A stretch of DNA of 64,000 nucleotides from Taklimakanibacter sp050251035 (GTDB lineage Bacteria; Pseudomonadota; Alphaproteobacteria; Rhizobiales; Aestuariivirgaceae), in contig JBFWNN010000014.1 in the NCBI GenBank assembly GCA_050251035.1, forward strand, positions 34,291 to 98,290. Direction: 5' to 3'. Position 1 is the stretch's first letter. Each line of letters begins with the position of its first letter. This document shows, piece by piece, positions 33,470 through 42,198 of this stretch. Below the pieces are notes generated by a model that saw only the letters and a program-made list of their open reading frames with translations, was not told where the DNA came from and made no database searches. The position numbers were made by a program, and so were the translations under genes.

Positions 33470-35340
33470 TGGACCAGACTGAAAACACGGCAGCCGGCGC
33501 AGCGCCCACCGACCTCGCGGCGGTGTCGCAGGCCATGTCCGAACGCAAGCTCCGCCCGGTCCTCGTCGGCCTCAGCATCTTCGCGTTTGTGCTGCTCGCC
33601 GCCGCGCCGATGCTGGTGCCGCCCTCCCTGATCCTGGTCCTGGGCTCGGCCTTGATCATGGGGCTGTTTGCCCTCAGCCTCAACCTGCTCCTCGGCAGCG
33701 CCGGCCTGATCACCTTCGGCCACGCCGCATATTTCGGTGTCGGCGCCTATACCGTGGCGCTGTTCGTGGACCGGTTGTCCTGGTCGCCGCTTGTCGGTCT
33801 CATCGCCGCACCCTTCGCCGCCGCGATCGCGTCGGCGATCCTGGCGCCCATCGTGCTGCGCGGAAAGGAGATCTATTTCGGTCTCCTGACGCTCGGCACG
33901 GCGCAACTGGTCTATTCGATCGCTCAAAGCGCCCCGGCGGTGACCGGCGGCGACGAAGGGCTGACCGGCATGTTCCAGCCGGACTGGGCTTTCGACCTGA
34001 CCCTTCTCTACTACTTCATCTTCGCCTGCGTGGCGCTGGGCGCGGCGGCCATCTGGATCATCACGCGCTCGCCCTTCGGCGATGCGCTGCGCTGTCTGCG
34101 CGAGAACAATCTGCGCTCGCAATTCATCGGCATCTCGCCCAAGCGGTACGAGTTCGCCGCCTTCGTCATCGCCGGTTTCTTTGCCGGTTTCGCCGGCGGC
34201 CTGTTCACCATCTATGAAGGCCACGTGCAGGTCGGCCTGTTCTTCTGGCAGATGTCGACCACGCCCCTGATCGTTTCGCTCCTGGGCGGCTTCGGCTTCT
34301 TCATGGGGCCGGTGGTCGGCGCGGTCTTCTACACCGTGCTCACCGACCAGCTCGCTTCCACGACGGCGTTTTGGGACGTCGGTGTCGGCCTCGTCGTGGT
34401 CGTCGTCGCGATCCTCCTGCCGGAAGGCCTGATCGGGGCGATCATCGCGGGCGTGCGGCGGGCCGTCAGCCCCTATATATATGTGCCGGCCCAGCGCCAG
34501 GGCCATGATGCGGCATCCGCGATGCCCGCCGCCGCGCCGCAACCCGGCGCGCCGGCAGAGGCAAGAGCGGAGGACGGCGCAATATTGCTCGACGTCGCGG
34601 GCCTGTCGAAGAGCTTCGGCGGACTGCATGCGACGCGCAATGTCGCCCTCAAGGTCAGGAGCGGCACCATCCACGCGATCATCGGGCCCAATGGCGCCGG
34701 TAAGACGACGTTCTTCAACCTGATCACGGGGGCTCTGTCCGCGGACTGCGGAACCATCATCTTCGACGGCAAGAACGTCACGCAGGCGCCGCCATGGGAC
34801 CGGGTGAAGCTCGGCTTGGGCCGAACGTTCCAGCAGCCCAATGTCTTTCCCGCGCTCACGACCCTCGACAATGTGGCGTTGGCGGAGGCCGGCGTGCGCG
34901 GCGACACCGCCCGCCTGATCGGCACCTTGCCGGCGGAGGTGAGAGAACGGGCCCAGGCCATATTGCGCACCGTGGGACTGGACGGCGTGGCGATGTTGCG
35001 GGCCGCCGAGCTCTCGCATGGCGATCAGCGCGCGCTCGAGATCGCCATGGGGCTTGCCGTCAAGGCGAAGCTGATCTGCCTGGACGAGCCCACCGCCGGT
35101 GTCAGTCCCGGCGAAACGCGCCAGGTCGTCGAGGCGATCAGGAGAATCGCGCGGAGCCAGGGACTGACGGTTCTGTTCGTCGAGCACGACATGGAGATCG
35201 TCTTCGGCATCGCCGATCGCATCACCGTCCTGTGCGACGGCGCCGTCCTCGCGGAAGGCACGCCGGAGGAAATTCGCAACAATTCCGATGTGCAGACGGC
35301 CTATCTCGGCGTGCACCATGATGGCGGGAGCAAAGCATGA
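33469..35340 (+). CDS. Fused Liv-type permease and ATPase (LivM-LivG)
   Basis: A 623-aa protein. Residues about 30-340 form a LivM permease (GLFALSLNLLLGSAGLITFGHAA, in parts; FGDALRCLRENNLRSQFIGISP). A linker rich in Ala/Pro/Gln (about residues 342-370) joins it to a LivG ATPase from about residue 375: Walker A GPNGAGKTT, signature LSHGDQRALEIAMGL, Walker B LICLDEPTAGVSPGE, switch VEHDMEIVFGIADRI. Fused versions occur in some proteobacteria, and they fix the permease:ATPase ratio. The ABC signature LSHGDQ is a variant of the more common form. Confidence 0.93.
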   Translation: MDQTENTAAGAAPTDLAAVSQAMSERKLRPVLVGLSIFAFVLLAAAPMLVPPSLILVLGSALIMGLFALSLNLLLGSAGLITFGHAAYFGVGAYTVALFVDRLSWSPLVGLIAAPFAAAIASAILAPIVLRGKEIYFGLLTLGTAQLVYSIAQSAPAVTGGDEGLTGMFQPDWAFDLTLLYYFIFACVALGAAAIWIITRSPFGDALRCLRENNLRSQFIGISPKRYEFAAFVIAGFFAGFAGGLFTIYEGHVQVGLFFWQMSTTPLIVSLLGGFGFFMGPVVGAVFYTVLTDQLASTTAFWDVGVGLVVVVVAILLPEGLIGAIIAGVRRAVSPYIYVPAQRQGHDAASAMPAAAPQPGAPAEARAEDGAILLDVAGLSKSFGGLHATRNVALKVRSGTIHAIIGPNGAGKTTFFNLITGALSADCGTIIFDGKNVTQAPPWDRVKLGLGRTFQQPNVFPALTTLDNVALAEAGVRGDTARLIGTLPAEVRERAQAILRTVGLDGVAMLRAAELSHGDQRALEIAMGLAVKAKLICLDEPTAGVSPGETRQVVEAIRRIARSQGLTVLFVEHDMEIVFGIADRITVLCDGAVLAEGTPEEIRNNSDVQTAYLGVHHDGGSKA

Positions 35341-36065
35341 CCAATCCGGCCGCCAATGCCCGGCAGACCGCGCTCGCGGTCGAATCGCTCGACGCCTATT
35401 ACGCCAAGTGCCAGGTTCTGTTCGGGGCGCAATTCAGCTTGCGCCGCGGCGAGATCGTCGCACTGCTCGGCCGCAATGGTGCAGGCAAGACGACGACGCT
35501 GATGGCGATCGCCGGCTTCGTTTCCGTGAAGCGGGGAAAGATCAGGCTCGGCGACCAGGATATCGTCGCCATGGCGCCGTTCCGCCGGGTGCGCTCGGGC
35601 CTGGCGCTCACGCCGTCAGGCTCGCGCTCGTTCGGAAGCCTGACCGTTCACGAGAACCTGCAGATGAGCGCCAACATAGAGGCCCGCGCGCCGCGCTGGA
35701 CCATCGACAAGATCTATGAATTGTTTCCGAAGCTGAAAGTGCTGACCAATTCGAACGGCTCGCAGCTTTCGGGCGGCGAGCGGCAGATGCTTGCCGTCGG
35801 CCGCGCGCTGCTGTCGCAGCCCGACGTGCTGATGTTGGACGAGCCGAGCGAGGGGCTGGCGCCCATGATCGTGCGCGAGCTGGGCGTCATCCTGCGCCGG
35901 CTGCGCAGCGAGGGGCTGGGTGTTCTTCTTACCGAGCAGAACCATGTGATGGCGATGGACGTGGCCGACCGCGTGCTGTTCATGGAGAAGGGGCAGATCC
36001 TGTGGGAAGGGACGGCGGCGCAGGCCGCGGCACCCGAGGTGATCGGGCGCTATCTGGCGGTATGA
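35337..36065 (+). CDS. Liv-type ABC ATPase (LivF)
   Basis: A 242-aa ATPase with Walker A GRNGAGKTT, signature LSGGERQMLAVGRALL, Walker B LMLDEPSEGLAP and TEQNHVMAMDVADRV. It forms the second ATPase of the Liv complex next to the LivG domain of the fusion. The start overlaps the stop of the fusion (ATGA). The first 30 residues include an unusual LDAYYAKCQVLFGAQFSL, with two more residues before Walker A than typical LivF. Confidence 0.95.
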   Translation: MTNPAANARQTALAVESLDAYYAKCQVLFGAQFSLRRGEIVALLGRNGAGKTTTLMAIAGFVSVKRGKIRLGDQDIVAMAPFRRVRSGLALTPSGSRSFGSLTVHENLQMSANIEARAPRWTIDKIYELFPKLKVLTNSNGSQLSGGERQMLAVGRALLSQPDVLMLDEPSEGLAPMIVRELGVILRRLRSEGLGVLLTEQNHVMAMDVADRVLFMEKGQILWEGTAAQAAAPEVIGRYLAV

Positions 36066-36069
36066 CGAC

Positions 36070-37884
36070 ATGAACGAGAAGTACGGGAAAGACATGGCCA
36101 ATCTTGGAAGCTGGAGCATCGACCGGGACGCGGTGAAAGGACTGATCGGCGATATCTGCGCCATCGGAAACCGCTTTGTCGGCACGGCGGGCGAAGCGAA
36201 GGCGCGCCGCTTCGTCGAAGAGCGCTTCCGGCTGGCCGGGCTGCATGACGTGCGCTGCGAGCCGGTCGAGATCCTGAATTATGAGCCGCAGAAGGCCGTC
36301 TGCGAAGTCGCCGGAAGCAGCAAGAGCTTTCGCTGCGTGGGCTTGCAATATACGGCGAGCGCCAGCGTCGAGGCGGAGGCCCTCTATCTCGGCCGTCCGA
36401 CGAGCCTCGATGACCTCGAGGCGATGGAAAGACGATTGCCCCCGCTCGCGGGCAAGGTCGCGATCCTGCATAGCTACTGGCCGTGGCTGTTCGCCGACCA
36501 TCTGATCGCGCGCGGCGTCGCGGCGATCGTCGTGATCTCGGAAACGCCGGGCGGCACCATCTCCCATCTCTCCGCCCAGCTCTATCCCGTCAATCCGGGA
36601 CCTGCCTTCGAGGGACGTCCGCTGTCCGTTCCAGGCGTTACGATGGACCGTGACGACGGCGGCCTGCTGGTCGGATTGATCGCAAGCGGCGAGACGCGCC
36701 TCCGGGTCGTGCATGAGGCGGACTACAAGCCGGTCAAGACGGCAAACGTCATCGGCGAGATCAAGGGCGAAGGCTCCGAATGCATCGTCCTGGGCGCCCA
36801 TTACGACACCCAGTTCGAAGGCGAGGGCGCGCAGGACAATGCCACCGGGCTCGGCGCTCTCATCGCCATCGCCGAGCGCTGGGCGACGGCGGGCGACAGT
36901 CTCCACCGGACGGTCAAGTTCGTTGCCTTCTGCGCCGAGGAGCAGGGCATGTGGGGGGCCACCGAATATTGCCGGTCGCATGCAGGCGAGCTCGGCGCGA
37001 CCGTCGCCATGGTGAACATGGACGCGCTCGCCTGGGGGATTCGCGGCCAGCGCGCTTTGCTGGCCGATCCGAGCATTGCGGACTATGCCGAGGCGCGGGC
37101 GCGCGAGATCGGCTGGCCGGTCGAGATCACGACGAATGCCAGCCTGCTGCGTGCGGCCGATCTGAATCCGTTCATCGATTCGGGCGTGCCGGCCTGCTGG
37201 TTCTGGCTGTTTCCGCCCCAGCACCCTTATTACCACAGCGCCGGCGACGTGATCGCGCTGCTCGACATCGATGCCGTGGCCGAGGTCGCCAATGTCGCGG
37301 CCTACATGGCGCATTGCCTCGCCAGCGACCGGTCGCTCGACCTCGGGCGCGCGGTCGGCCTGCCCGATGCCGTCGCCCAGCCGGACGGGAGCGATGCGCT
37401 GGCGAGACTGGACGAGCGGCTGGAGCAGCTGCGGCGCGGGCTTTCGGTCATGCGGGTCACATTGCGCCTCGACGTCGCGGGGAAGAATTTTCCGGCATTG
37501 GGCGAATCCGTGGCGGAGGGCGCCGCGTCGATACGCCAGGATGAAAGCCTGGATCAGCGCGGCGCGGCGACGGCGCAATGGGTCATGCGCAACCGCAAGA
37601 TCCTGGTGCAGCCGGATTTCACGACGTCAGGGGTCGACGCGCCGGGGCCGTTGATCAAGGCCTATGGCGTCAAGGCACAGATGCTGGCGCCGGTCCTCAG
37701 CGGCGGCGAGGTCGTGGGATGGGTTTCGATCCATTCGGCGCGCCCGCGCGACTGGACCGCCGCCGACGAAAAGCTGGCCACCATCGCCGCCAACCAGTGC
37801 GCGGCCGATCTCGACCTTCTCGCCGATGCGGTGCGCGCGAAATCCGGCTGGACGCTGGTGTACCGATCCGACGTCAAAGCGTGA
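36070..37884 (+). CDS. M28 peptidase-like hydrolase fused to a GAF domain
   Basis: A 604-aa protein. Residues about 10-420 form an M28-type metallo-aminopeptidase with an inserted PA-like domain; the metal ligands are His244 (LGAHYDT), Asp256 (QDNATG), Glu291 with catalytic Glu290 (FCAEEQG), Asp318 (VNMDAL) and His389 (YYHSAGD). From about 455 to the end follows a GAF domain (LDQRGAATAQWVMRNRKILVQ, QMLAPVLSGGEVVGWVSIH, DWTAADEKLATIAANQCAADL, in parts). No signal peptide is seen, so it is cytoplasmic. It would remove an amino acid or acyl group from an imported conjugate; the GAF domain may sense the substrate. It is the last gene of the operon. Confidence 0.88.
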   Translation: MNEKYGKDMANLGSWSIDRDAVKGLIGDICAIGNRFVGTAGEAKARRFVEERFRLAGLHDVRCEPVEILNYEPQKAVCEVAGSSKSFRCVGLQYTASASVEAEALYLGRPTSLDDLEAMERRLPPLAGKVAILHSYWPWLFADHLIARGVAAIVVISETPGGTISHLSAQLYPVNPGPAFEGRPLSVPGVTMDRDDGGLLVGLIASGETRLRVVHEADYKPVKTANVIGEIKGEGSECIVLGAHYDTQFEGEGAQDNATGLGALIAIAERWATAGDSLHRTVKFVAFCAEEQGMWGATEYCRSHAGELGATVAMVNMDALAWGIRGQRALLADPSIADYAEARAREIGWPVEITTNASLLRAADLNPFIDSGVPACWFWLFPPQHPYYHSAGDVIALLDIDAVAEVANVAAYMAHCLASDRSLDLGRAVGLPDAVAQPDGSDALARLDERLEQLRRGLSVMRVTLRLDVAGKNFPALGESVAEGAASIRQDESLDQRGAATAQWVMRNRKILVQPDFTTSGVDAPGPLIKAYGVKAQMLAPVLSGGEVVGWVSIHSARPRDWTAADEKLATIAANQCAADLDLLADAVRAKSGWTLVYRSDVKA

Positions 37885-37920
37885 TGGCTTCAAGTGGAAG
37901 CACCATCACGCTTTATCTTT
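37879..37920 (+). terminator. Rho-independent-type terminator
   Basis: A stem from GCGTGATGG...CTTC to GAAG...CCATCACGC (37879-37911), with a two-base bulge, is followed by TTTATCTTTGTT. It overlaps the stop codon of the peptidase-GAF gene and ends the operon that begins at 28109. Confidence 0.75.
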
Positions 37921-37926
37921 GTTGGC

Positions 37927-37971
37927 GCATGATCTTTCCGGAAAACCGCTGCGCACTCTTCCGGATCATGC
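37927..37971. repeat. Rhizobial-type palindromic extragenic element
   Basis: GCATGATC-TTT-CCGGAA ... TTCCGG-ATCATGC. Palindromes with GCATGATC/GATCATGC ends around a CCGAAAA-type core are common between genes in rhizobial genomes. Here it lies between the ends of two converging genes and adds a second hairpin after the terminator. Confidence 0.7.
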
Positions 37972-37972
37972 T

Positions 37973-38671
37973 TTAGCGCTTCTTCGAATAGCGCTGCAGC
38001 GTCTCCTCGAGCGAGGGCTCGTCGCGGAACTTGTCGTCTGAAAAGGCGCGATCATAGAGCGCCTCGAGGTGCTCGCGCATCACGCGTCTGGCGGTTTCCA
38101 CGTCGCCTGTCGCCAGCGCATCCAGGAGCTTGGTGTGCTCATCCGAATTGCAGCGCGTCCAGCGCGGCCGCCCATGGGTATAGAAGACCAGGGAGCTCTG
38201 CGACAGCAAAGGGTTGAGGTACTTCAGCAGGATGTTGCTTCCGGCCATCTCGGCCAGGCAGCTATGAAAGGCACTGGTCTGCCCCTTGTAGGCGGCATGG
38301 TCCTTGTCGACATACTGATGCTCCAGCTCGACCGAGTGCCGCAGTTTCTCGATGTTCTCCTTGGTCAGCTTGCCGGCAACGGATCTTATGACGACATCCT
38401 CGAGCTCGATGCGGACGCGCAGCACGTCCTTGCCGTGCTCCTGCGACGGTTTGGCGACCGTGGCCCCCTTGTTCTGACGGATGACGACGAGCTCGTCCGC
38501 CGCCAGCATCTGAAAGGCGGTGCGGACGGCGTGGCGGCTGACTCCCAGCTGCTTGCAGATGAGCTCCTCGGGCAGCCGTGTCTCAGGCGCCAGCGACTGC
38601 TCGACGATGGCCTGAGTCAGAGTGTCATATACGAATTGCGCGTCGTTCTTTGCTTTCTGCACCGGTCTCAT
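37973..38671 (-). CDS. GntR-family (FCD) regulator
   Basis: A 232-aa protein. The N-terminal GntR winged helix is clear: LPEELICKQLGVSRHAVRTA with wing ADELVVIRQNKGATV. The C-terminal FCD domain has LRVRIELEDVVIRSVAGKL, AFHSCLAEMAGSN and the late DEHTKLLDALATGDVETA-RRVMREHL. The FCD Asp/His set appears complete. It is convergent with the amide operon and its most likely target is that operon or itself; no palindrome in its own upstream region was convincing. A TTG start at 38692 would add seven residues. Confidence 0.9.
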   Translation of the reverse strand: MRPVQKAKNDAQFVYDTLTQAIVEQSLAPETRLPEELICKQLGVSRHAVRTAFQMLAADELVVIRQNKGATVAKPSQEHGKDVLRVRIELEDVVIRSVAGKLTKENIEKLRHSVELEHQYVDKDHAAYKGQTSAFHSCLAEMAGSNILLKYLNPLLSQSSLVFYTHGRPRWTRCNSDEHTKLLDALATGDVETARRVMREHLEALYDRAFSDDKFRDEPSLEETLQRYSKKR

Positions 38672-39122
38672 TCTCCAAGCCACTCTTCCCAACCGACTCT
38701 CCGGCCCCGTCCGGCAATAATAATGTCAAGGCATGAACATCGGACTCGGGACCGTGGCATGATCACGTTCACGGCGGCGGTGTGTCCGTTCAGCTACTGA
38801 CCAGGGCCGGCATGGCCGACAAGGAAGCGGTCTCGCATAACACAGATTGTTCGCTAATCTACAGAGAAATATCAACGATAAAAGCAAAAAATCGTCATAG
38901 AACTCAACCCCTCACTCCCGTAGCGCATTGCCCTGAGCGTAAGGCCTCTGGCCAGGAAGTATGGCTTTCGTCAATTAATTCGACCGGTATTCCGACGAAG
39001 TGCCTTTACCGGCCGGAAGGTCGCCATGAGATACATAGGGCTCCGGCCAGGTCGGCCGGCAATCGACCGGCTGCTCGCAGGAAGGCGAGAAGGCCGTCGT
39101 GGCGCGTTATCGGACTGCCGCG
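38672..39122. other. 451-bp region without recognised gene
   Basis: It lies upstream of the GntR gene and downstream of the aminotransferase gene. ORFs of 99 and 151 codons exist but have no ribosome site, overlap neighbouring genes and show low-complexity basic translations. AT-rich stretches at 38710-38725 and 38850-38910 could hold the GntR promoter. No clear hairpin terminator for the aminotransferase was seen. Confidence 0.55.
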
Positions 39123-40496
39123 TCAGCCGGCGGTCTTCTTGGTAAAGTGGGAAAGCGCCTCGTCCAGCACGTCGACGATCGCGTCCGCCTGGGCGGTGGA
39201 CAGAATGAGCGGCGGCGAGATGATGAAGGTGTCGTAAAGATTGCGGATAAGGACCCCATTGTCGCGGCACCGCCGCGCGACCTTGTGACCGAACTGCTCG
39301 CCATCGGCGAATTTTTCCTTGCTGCGCTTGTCCTTCACCAGCTCGACGCCGATCATCAGTCCTTTGCCGCGGGCTTCGCCGACATGAGCCTGCCTGTCCT
39401 GGAGGCTCTGGAGCTTCGCGAGGAAATGGGCGCCGACCCGGCCGGCATTGTCGACCAGGCCGTCCTTTTCGATGACATCGAGATTGGCGAGCGCCGCGGC
39501 GCAGCCCAGCGGATGGCCCTGATAGGTGTTGCCGTGCATGAAAGCGCCCTCAGGGTGTTCCTTGAACGCGTCCTCGATGCGGTCATTGAGCATGATGGCG
39601 CCAAGCGGAACGTAGCCGGAATTGATGCCCTTGGCGAACACCATCATGTCGGGCTTCGTGTTCCACATGCGCGAGCCGAAGATGTGGCCGCATCGGCCAA
39701 AGCCGGTGACGACCTCGTCTGCGATCAGCAGGATGCCGTGCTTGTCGCAAACCTTGCGGACGAGCGGCCAGTATTCCTTCGGCGGCACGATCAAGCCGCC
39801 GGCGCCCTGGATCGGTTCGGCAATGAAGGCCGCAACCGTGTCGGGACTTTCGTTCTCGATCAGCCGGTCGAGGAGCGTCGCGCAGATCGAAGCGACTTCC
39901 GCCGGGTCGTTCGAGAACGGGTTGCGATAGACATAGGGTGTCTCGACGCGGAAGAAGCCACCCATGAGCGGTTCAAACGCGTTCCGGAAGGCCGCGGTGC
40001 CATTCGCTGAAAGCCCGCCGAAGCACACCCCATGATAGGCGCGCTGCAGCGAGATGATCTTGAAGCGATGAGATTGTCCCTTCAATCTCCAGTATTGGCG
40101 GGCGAGCTTGATGGCGCCCTCGACGGATTCAGATCCTCCGGATGAGAAGAAGGCGCGCTTCATGCCTTCCTGGCGGGTGAGATCGACCAGGAGCTTGGAG
40201 AGCTCGATCGCCTTTGGATGGGTCGTCCCGGCGAACAGCGAATAATATTGAAGGGTGTCGAGCTGAGCCTTGATGGCTTCGATGATTTCCTTGCGGCCAT
40301 GCCCGGCATTGACGTTCCACAGTCCACCCTGGCCATCAATGTAGCTTTTGCCGTCAATGTCCGTGACGACCGCGCCCTTGCCGCCCTCGATGATCAGCGG
40401 CCGATCCTTTTCTATGACATTGGGGTCGGCGAAAGGATGAAACTGATAAGCGCCGTTCCAGCTCTTGAGATCGGGGGCATTGCCATGCATGTTCAT
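39123..40496 (-). CDS. Class III omega-amino-acid aminotransferase
   Basis: A 457-aa PLP enzyme. The substrate domain start (SWNGAYQFHPFADPN), FFSSGGSESVEGAIKLARQY, the AEPIQGAGGLIVPP segment, LIADEVVTGFGRCG with the PLP-pyridine Asp, and Lys in VFAKGINSGYVPLGA are all present. It resembles omega-amino acid:pyruvate or beta-alanine/putrescine type aminotransferases. ATG 40496 has AGGAGGAAAGTCAC upstream. It is divergent from the TetR gene with two operator copies between them, so it is probably repressed by it until the amine substrate is present. Confidence 0.93.
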   Translation of the reverse strand: MNMHGNAPDLKSWNGAYQFHPFADPNVIEKDRPLIIEGGKGAVVTDIDGKSYIDGQGGLWNVNAGHGRKEIIEAIKAQLDTLQYYSLFAGTTHPKAIELSKLLVDLTRQEGMKRAFFSSGGSESVEGAIKLARQYWRLKGQSHRFKIISLQRAYHGVCFGGLSANGTAAFRNAFEPLMGGFFRVETPYVYRNPFSNDPAEVASICATLLDRLIENESPDTVAAFIAEPIQGAGGLIVPPKEYWPLVRKVCDKHGILLIADEVVTGFGRCGHIFGSRMWNTKPDMMVFAKGINSGYVPLGAIMLNDRIEDAFKEHPEGAFMHGNTYQGHPLGCAAALANLDVIEKDGLVDNAGRVGAHFLAKLQSLQDRQAHVGEARGKGLMIGVELVKDKRSKEKFADGEQFGHKVARRCRDNGVLIRNLYDTFIISPPLILSTAQADAIVDVLDEALSHFTKKTAG

Positions 40497-40527
40497 GTGA
40501 CTTTCCTCCTGGTTCGGCGCGCGGGCG

Positions 40528-40537
40528 CGGTTGACCG
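40528..40537 (-). promoter_or_regulatory. TetR operator copy A
   Basis: CGGTTGACCG, the exact reverse complement of the 10-base core of copy B. It lies 32 bases before the aminotransferase ATG. Confidence 0.6.
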
Positions 40538-40677
40538 AATAGGAGATCACCGCTCGCCATGGCAGGCTCGCCGCCTGCGGAGCAAGGCGTGAACGCCTTC
40601 CCGGTCCCTCGTGTTGTGAGTGTCCAGCTTTTATGCTGGTTTCCCTTATTCCGGGACCATGTTACACAAAAGAATAA

Positions 40678-40691
40678 GTCGGTCAACCGAC
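40678..40691 (+). promoter_or_regulatory. TetR operator copy B
   Basis: GTCGGT-CA-ACCGAC, a perfect inverted repeat with two central bases, ending 6 bases before the TetR ATG at 40698. Its position allows direct self-repression. Confidence 0.65.
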
Positions 40692-40697
40692 CAAATT

Positions 40698-41306
40698 ATG
40701 GACGACAAGATGGCTAAAGCAGGCGGTACACGGGCCAAGCTGATTGCGGGGGCCATGGAGGTTTTGTGCAAAGAGGGCGTATCGGGGACGACGACCCGAA
40801 AGATTGCCGACGCCTCCGGACAACGGCTGGCCACGATGCACTATCACTTCAAGGACAAGGACGACCTGCTTTTTGCCGTGCTGGACGAAGTCGCGCTCGT
40901 TCTCAATCGCCACCTCGAGGCGGAGCTGACGCCGGCTCCCGATCTTCCTCAGCGGGTCGAGACCCTGATCCGCGCCGTTTGGAGCCTGATGGTCAGAACC
41001 CGGGATCTGCAGATTCTTCAATTTGAGATGACGTTCTATGCGGTGCGCAACCCCAATGCCGCCTGGCTCGCCGAGAAGCAATATAAGGGGTTGTTCGACC
41101 TCTATGAGCGTTTCTTGTCGGACTTGGGCGCCAGCCGGGTCGATCCGGCAAAGATGAGACGTCTCACCCAGTTCGTCGTCGCCGGGCTCGATGGGGTCCT
41201 GGTTCAGGAACTGGCATATCCGGACGAAACGCGCTCCAACGTCTTGATCAGCTGCCTGATCGATGCCGCCCAGGCCATGGCAAGGAAGGCGACGTCGACC
41301 GGCTGA
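40698..41306 (+). CDS. TetR/AcrR-family regulator
   Basis: A 202-aa protein with a canonical N-terminal TetR helix-turn-helix: LIAGAMEVLCKEGVSGTTTRK followed by IADASGQRLATMHYHFKDKDDLL (in parts). The C-terminal helical ligand domain is about 130 residues with TRDLQILQFEMTFYAVR. It is divergent from the aminotransferase. Start ATG 40698 is used; ATG 40710 is also possible, but an ATG at 40662 would put the operator inside the gene. Confidence 0.92.
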   Translation: MDDKMAKAGGTRAKLIAGAMEVLCKEGVSGTTTRKIADASGQRLATMHYHFKDKDDLLFAVLDEVALVLNRHLEAELTPAPDLPQRVETLIRAVWSLMVRTRDLQILQFEMTFYAVRNPNAAWLAEKQYKGLFDLYERFLSDLGASRVDPAKMRRLTQFVVAGLDGVLVQELAYPDETRSNVLISCLIDAAQAMARKATSTG

Positions 41307-41376
41307 CGGTCGGGACGAGTGTCTGGCTTGCATATGTCCATACGCATCGCATCTGCGTCTCGCAGAAGGACACTCT

Positions 41377-41398
41377 CATCCGTAAGCCATCCGTAAGC
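41377..41398 (+). repeat. Tandem 11-bp direct repeat
   Basis: CATCCGTAAGC occurs twice in a row, one helical turn apart, 59 bases before ATG 41457. Such a repeat can be an activator site, but no nearby regulator is known to use it. Confidence 0.45.
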
Positions 41399-41456
41399 GC
41401 GCGCCCGGCAGTCTCCGGATCGAGAGAGCAGCAACACGTTGCGACAGGAGACTATC

Positions 41457-42014
41457 ATGCCAGAACAGCTCAATCCCGCCCGAGTGGTCGCCTTCACGGT
41501 GCCGCCTCGCTGGCTGAAGCGGGTTTTCAGGGCCCAGAAGAAGTTGATCACGCTCGAGGCGGCGCGGCCCAAGAAGGGGCTGATGCAGACCGAAATCGAG
41601 CCTCTTGCGCGGGCTCCGTTCTTCCATCACATATCGGTGAGCGGAACGACCGAGTTCCACGACTACGAGACCTTCGGCGACGACGAGCACGGCATCTTCG
41701 GCTTCCGCCAGGAAACGACGCTGTCGACGAGCGACATCGGCGCCACCTTCCTCACCTGGCGCAAGGGCTTCGGCGGCGAAGAGCGGGTCGAGATCGACAT
41801 CGACGGATCGCTGCGGGCGGATGGCGTGCTCGCGGCGAACATCAATCTGCGCTTCTATGAAGGCGCCACGGAAGGCACCACCGAACTCGAGGACTCGCGC
41901 GCCATCCAGGCGATCGTCCCGCAGGGCCAGACGTCCAACTTCGACATCCACCTGCGCAATGACGAGGATGACTGGGCCACCATCCGCGGCAGCATCGGCA
42001 ATCAGCGGCTCTGA
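41457..42014 (+). CDS. Hypothetical beta-rich protein
   Basis: A 185-aa protein without signal peptide or membrane segment, not recognised. It has a basic first third (PPRWLKRVFRAQKKL), then alternating hydrophobic stretches suggesting a beta sandwich, with Asp/Glu-rich loops (HDYETFGDDEHG, LRNDEDDWATIRG). ATG 41457 has CAGGAG upstream. It precedes three exported-protein genes and may be the cytoplasmic or otherwise secreted member of that cluster. The gap to the next gene is 184 bp. Confidence 0.75.
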   Translation: MPEQLNPARVVAFTVPPRWLKRVFRAQKKLITLEAARPKKGLMQTEIEPLARAPFFHHISVSGTTEFHDYETFGDDEHGIFGFRQETTLSTSDIGATFLTWRKGFGGEERVEIDIDGSLRADGVLAANINLRFYEGATEGTTELEDSRAIQAIVPQGQTSNFDIHLRNDEDDWATIRGSIGNQRL

Positions 42015-42198
42015 TCCGCTTTTGCCATTGGGCGCGGGGCTCCTTGATCCCCGCGCCTTCCGAAATCAAAGGCCGGCAGCCAGACGAGACCCGGTACGGG
42101 TGTCGCGCGCCAGCACGCGCGCCCAGCCACCGCACGGCTCGATTCCGACACCGCCGGCCGCAGAGTTTCCCTGAATCCAATCCAAGGGATGGTGCAAG

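Noticed and set aside
33022..35319. A 765-codon minus-strand ORF over the LivH and LivM-LivG genes
   Set aside because: Antisense shadow rich in Asp/Arg/Gly repeats; the plus-strand transporter genes have complete motifs.
38782..39237. A 151-codon ORF in the gap near 39 kb
   Set aside because: It overlaps the end of the aminotransferase gene on the other strand and has no ribosome site or recognisable sequence.
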